Source: an uncultured Bacilli bacterium (lineage in GTDB: Bacteria; Bacillota_I; Bacilli_A; RF39; UBA660). From it: a DNA stretch of 8,091 nt. Of this stretch, positions 6,892 through 8,091 are shown in pieces. Position 1 is the first letter of the stretch. Each line of letters starts with the position of its first letter. The position numbers and the translations under genes were made by a program. Location of the stretch: assembly GCA_944358275.1 (NCBI GenBank), contig CALVQZ010000134.1:1-8091 (forward strand), given 5' to 3'. Under the pieces are notes generated by a model. That model did no database searches. It saw only the letters and a list, made by a program, of their open reading frames with translations, and had not been told where the DNA came from.

Positions 6892-7630
6892 CATTACACT
6901 TCCTTTCAATATACTCATTTAATTTATCAACGTATTCTTTAAATATTTCTTTATTTTTTAATTTACTAAACATTCTATTAACAAAATCATTTTTAAGAAA
7001 ATACTCATATGAATATTTATAATTTAAATCAAAAATAAATGCAAACATTATCATAACTGAATCATTTTTTGTAACTCTATCTTCTTTTTTTATAGGTTTA
7101 TTATTATTAAAACTTATCTTTACAGCATCACCAATAGCACTATCATCATCGTGCAATACTATACCACCAAGTTCCACTACATTATATATTATATCTATCT
7201 TATCAATATCTCGTATTATCTTAGCATGCATTAGTTCTCTTTCATTTAAAGATTCATCTATAGAATATTTATTGTGATTATATATTGCTTTTCTTATTAT
7301 TTCATCATACTTATCATCATCTATAAATTTTCTAATAAGACCTTCTTCAAATAATAATTTACACCCAAATGCTCCATGATCCATACTCTTTATATCATTA
7401 AAAGTACCATATCTTTTTTCTTGTTCAAATCTACCTATATCATGAAGAAGTGCAATTAAATATGATAAATTAGAATCTTCTTCATTTAGACCTAAACTCT
7501 TACTTATTTTAATACTTTGTTCGCATACTCTATATGTATGATGATACTTTAAATAAATCATCTTATCAGACATATTATAATCTTTTACATATTCATCGAA
7601 TGCTTTTTTTGCTTTTTTTATATCTATCAT
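6878..7630 (-). CDS. HD-domain phosphohydrolase
   Basis: 250 residues, soluble, with a complete set of HD-superfamily metal ligands: His31 (YHHTYRV), the HD pair His63-Asp64 in IALLHDIGRFEQ, His85 (MDHGAFG), His119 (YNHNKY) and Asp141 in IRDIDKIDII. This arrangement is typical of HD phosphohydrolases acting on nucleotides or other phosphoesters; the substrate cannot be read from sequence. The C-terminal third is helical with no second domain. AGGAGGG (7636-7642) sits five bases before the ATG, an excellent ribosome site directly after the T-box terminator, so this is the first gene of the operon. Its stop codon overlaps the start of valS by 14 bases. Shared T-box control suggests induction under valine or tRNA-Val charging stress; a role in translation quality or nucleotide turnover would be speculation. 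Confidence 0.85.
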   Translation of the reverse strand: MIDIKKAKKAFDEYVKDYNMSDKMIYLKYHHTYRVCEQSIKISKSLGLNEEDSNLSYLIALLHDIGRFEQEKRYGTFNDIKSMDHGAFGCKLLFEEGLIRKFIDDDKYDEIIRKAIYNHNKYSIDESLNERELMHAKIIRDIDKIDIIYNVVELGGIVLHDDDSAIGDAVKISFNNNKPIKKEDRVTKNDSVMIMFAFIFDLNYKYSYEYFLKNDFVNRMFSKLKNKEIFKEYVDKLNEYIERKCNDVRK

Positions 7631-7642
7631 ACTATCCCTCCT

Positions 7643-7670
7643 AAAAAAAGAACCTATAATCTAAGGGTTC
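7643..7670 (-). terminator. T-box regulated intrinsic terminator
   Basis: On the minus strand GAACC (7666-7670) pairs with GGTTC (7650-7654) around an 11-base loop, followed by seven T (7643-7649). Allowing one bulged C, the pairing can shift to include CCT/AGG. The 5' arm is the same GAACC that closes the antiterminator, so the two structures exclude each other. The stem is short, which is expected of a switchable terminator. Confidence 0.85.
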
Positions 7671-7855
7671 AAAAGAACGGTACCACCTTAGTTCATAGAT
7701 TCTATGCACTTTCATCTTAACGCGAATAAACGTTATTACTTACTTTTTTTCAGTAATAAAACTCCCAAGCTACATCATACTAGATAAATATTAGTTTACA
7801 CCTACCACTAACTCTCTATAAATTACTCTAATACAACCTCTTGTTCTTCGTAACT
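7643..7855 (-). ncRNA. T-box leader (riboswitch), valine-specific (GUA specifier)
   Basis: Read on the minus strand. The T-box AAGGTGGTACCG lies at 7678-7689. The antiterminator is fully legible: AAGG (7686-7689), bulge TGGTACC (7679-7685), GTTC (7675-7678), loop TTTT (7671-7674), GAAC (7667-7670) and CCTT (7663-7666). It shares GAACCC with the downstream terminator. The distal Stem I signature (AGAGAGTTAGTGG, then AGGTG and AAACTAA) is at 7791-7817. The 5' side of the specifier loop carries AGAGTAA. On the 3' side CTA-GTA-TGA places GUA at 7778-7780; a second GUA lies 7 bases further on (7771-7773), so either choice reads Val. A hairpin TTATTACT/AGTAATAA (7752-7759 with 7733-7740) fits Stem II or III. 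Uncharged tRNA-Val would stabilise the antiterminator and switch on the HD-valS-kinase-like operon. Confidence 0.93.
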
Positions 7856-7861
7856 TTCATT

Positions 7862-7891
7862 ATTATAGCACATACAATAAGAAAAGTTCAA
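7862..7891 (-). promoter_or_regulatory. Sigma-A promoter of the T-box/HD/valS operon
   Basis: On the minus strand TTGAAC (7886-7891) and a perfect TATAAT (7862-7867) are 18 bases apart; TGTGC precedes the -10 box. Transcription should begin near 7855, giving a leader of about 225 bases before the HD-gene ATG, a normal length for a T-box leader. Confidence 0.8.
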
Positions 7892-7942
7892 CCTACAACA
7901 AATATTTTTCAGGATAAACGCATGAAAAATTTTTAAATTAGT

Positions 7943-8091
7943 CTATGCTTGATTTTCGAGCATAAACTTTATTTGTGATGTATTAATAGTTTTGAATATT
8001 TTTTCTAATTCTTGTTCAGTATTCATAGATATTTTATATCTAATAAGTTTCAAACTAATATTATAAAAACATTGTACTAATTTTATTATAT
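7943..8091 (-). CDS. C-terminal end of an unidentified short reading frame (partial)
   Basis: An open frame enters from the right edge and ends at TAG (complement of 7943-7945), giving 49 residues that end EKIFKTINTSQIKFMLENQA. The upstream part (KLVQCFYNISLKLIRYKIS) is hydrophobic and basic; an internal ATG (start of MNTEQELEK) could be the true start of a 27-residue peptide. The pattern faintly recalls the N-terminal helix of ISLre2-type (UPF0236) transposases, which would make this another element relic cut off by a stop, but I cannot identify it. It could also be non-coding. The TAG lies about 50 bases upstream of the valS operon promoter, with no convincing terminator between. Confidence 0.3.
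   Translation of the reverse strand, partial: IIKLVQCFYNISLKLIRYKISMNTEQELEKIFKTINTSQIKFMLENQA

Noticed and set aside
7944..7964. TATGCT/AGCATA hairpin at the end of the right-edge frame
   Set aside because: Six-bp stem without a following T run on the minus strand; it overlaps coding sequence and is not convincing as a terminator.

Overview
The window is a very AT-rich stretch of a low-GC Gram-positive genome. A valine-responsive T-box leader, Shine-Dalgarno sites of the AGGAGG type, consensus sigma-A promoters, and DUF1292, DUF421 and TIGR04086 proteins all point to Bacillota (Clostridia or a low-GC Bacilli lineage, possibly a host-associated one). The standard bacterial code fits: the phosphohexomutase ends in TGA and no coding frame needs TGA read as Trp. 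The sequence does not allow a genus-level call.

Layout from left to right. Positions 1-710 are a graveyard of transposable elements. An IS30-like transposase N-terminus ends in an early stop. It abuts a roughly 525-bp deletion relic of an IS481/IS3-like element that still shows imperfect terminal inverted repeats and a decayed DDE domain. A bidirectional hairpin terminator (717-763) separates this from minus-strand housekeeping genes: a DUF1292 protein with a Cys/His-rich insert (766-1101, own promoter) and a DUF421 (YetF-like) membrane protein (1186-1815). A divergent plus-strand TIGR04086-type membrane protein follows (1888-2241). It converges on a phosphomannomutase/phosphoglucomutase (2250-3629, minus, own promoter) across one shared hairpin.

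The right half is one minus-strand operon: promoter (7862-7891), T-box leader with a GUA (Val) specifier and a fully readable antiterminator/terminator pair (7643 to about 7855), HD-domain hydrolase (6878-7630), valyl-tRNA synthetase valS (4366-6891) and a small protein-kinase-fold protein (3699-4364). Overlapping or 1-nt gene junctions imply translational coupling. All three genes should therefore rise when tRNA-Val is uncharged. The non-coding stretch of more than 300 bases upstream of the HD gene (7631-7942) is almost entirely this leader plus its promoter. At the right edge is the 3' end of a short unidentified reading frame (7943-8091).

I found no CRISPR array, tRNA/rRNA gene, toxin-antitoxin pair or recognisable defence system. 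The most interesting items are the T-box-controlled HD-valS-kinase-like operon and the unassigned kinase-like protein. Next come the phosphohexomutase with Ala at a usual active-site His position and the metal-ligand-rich insert in the DUF1292 protein.
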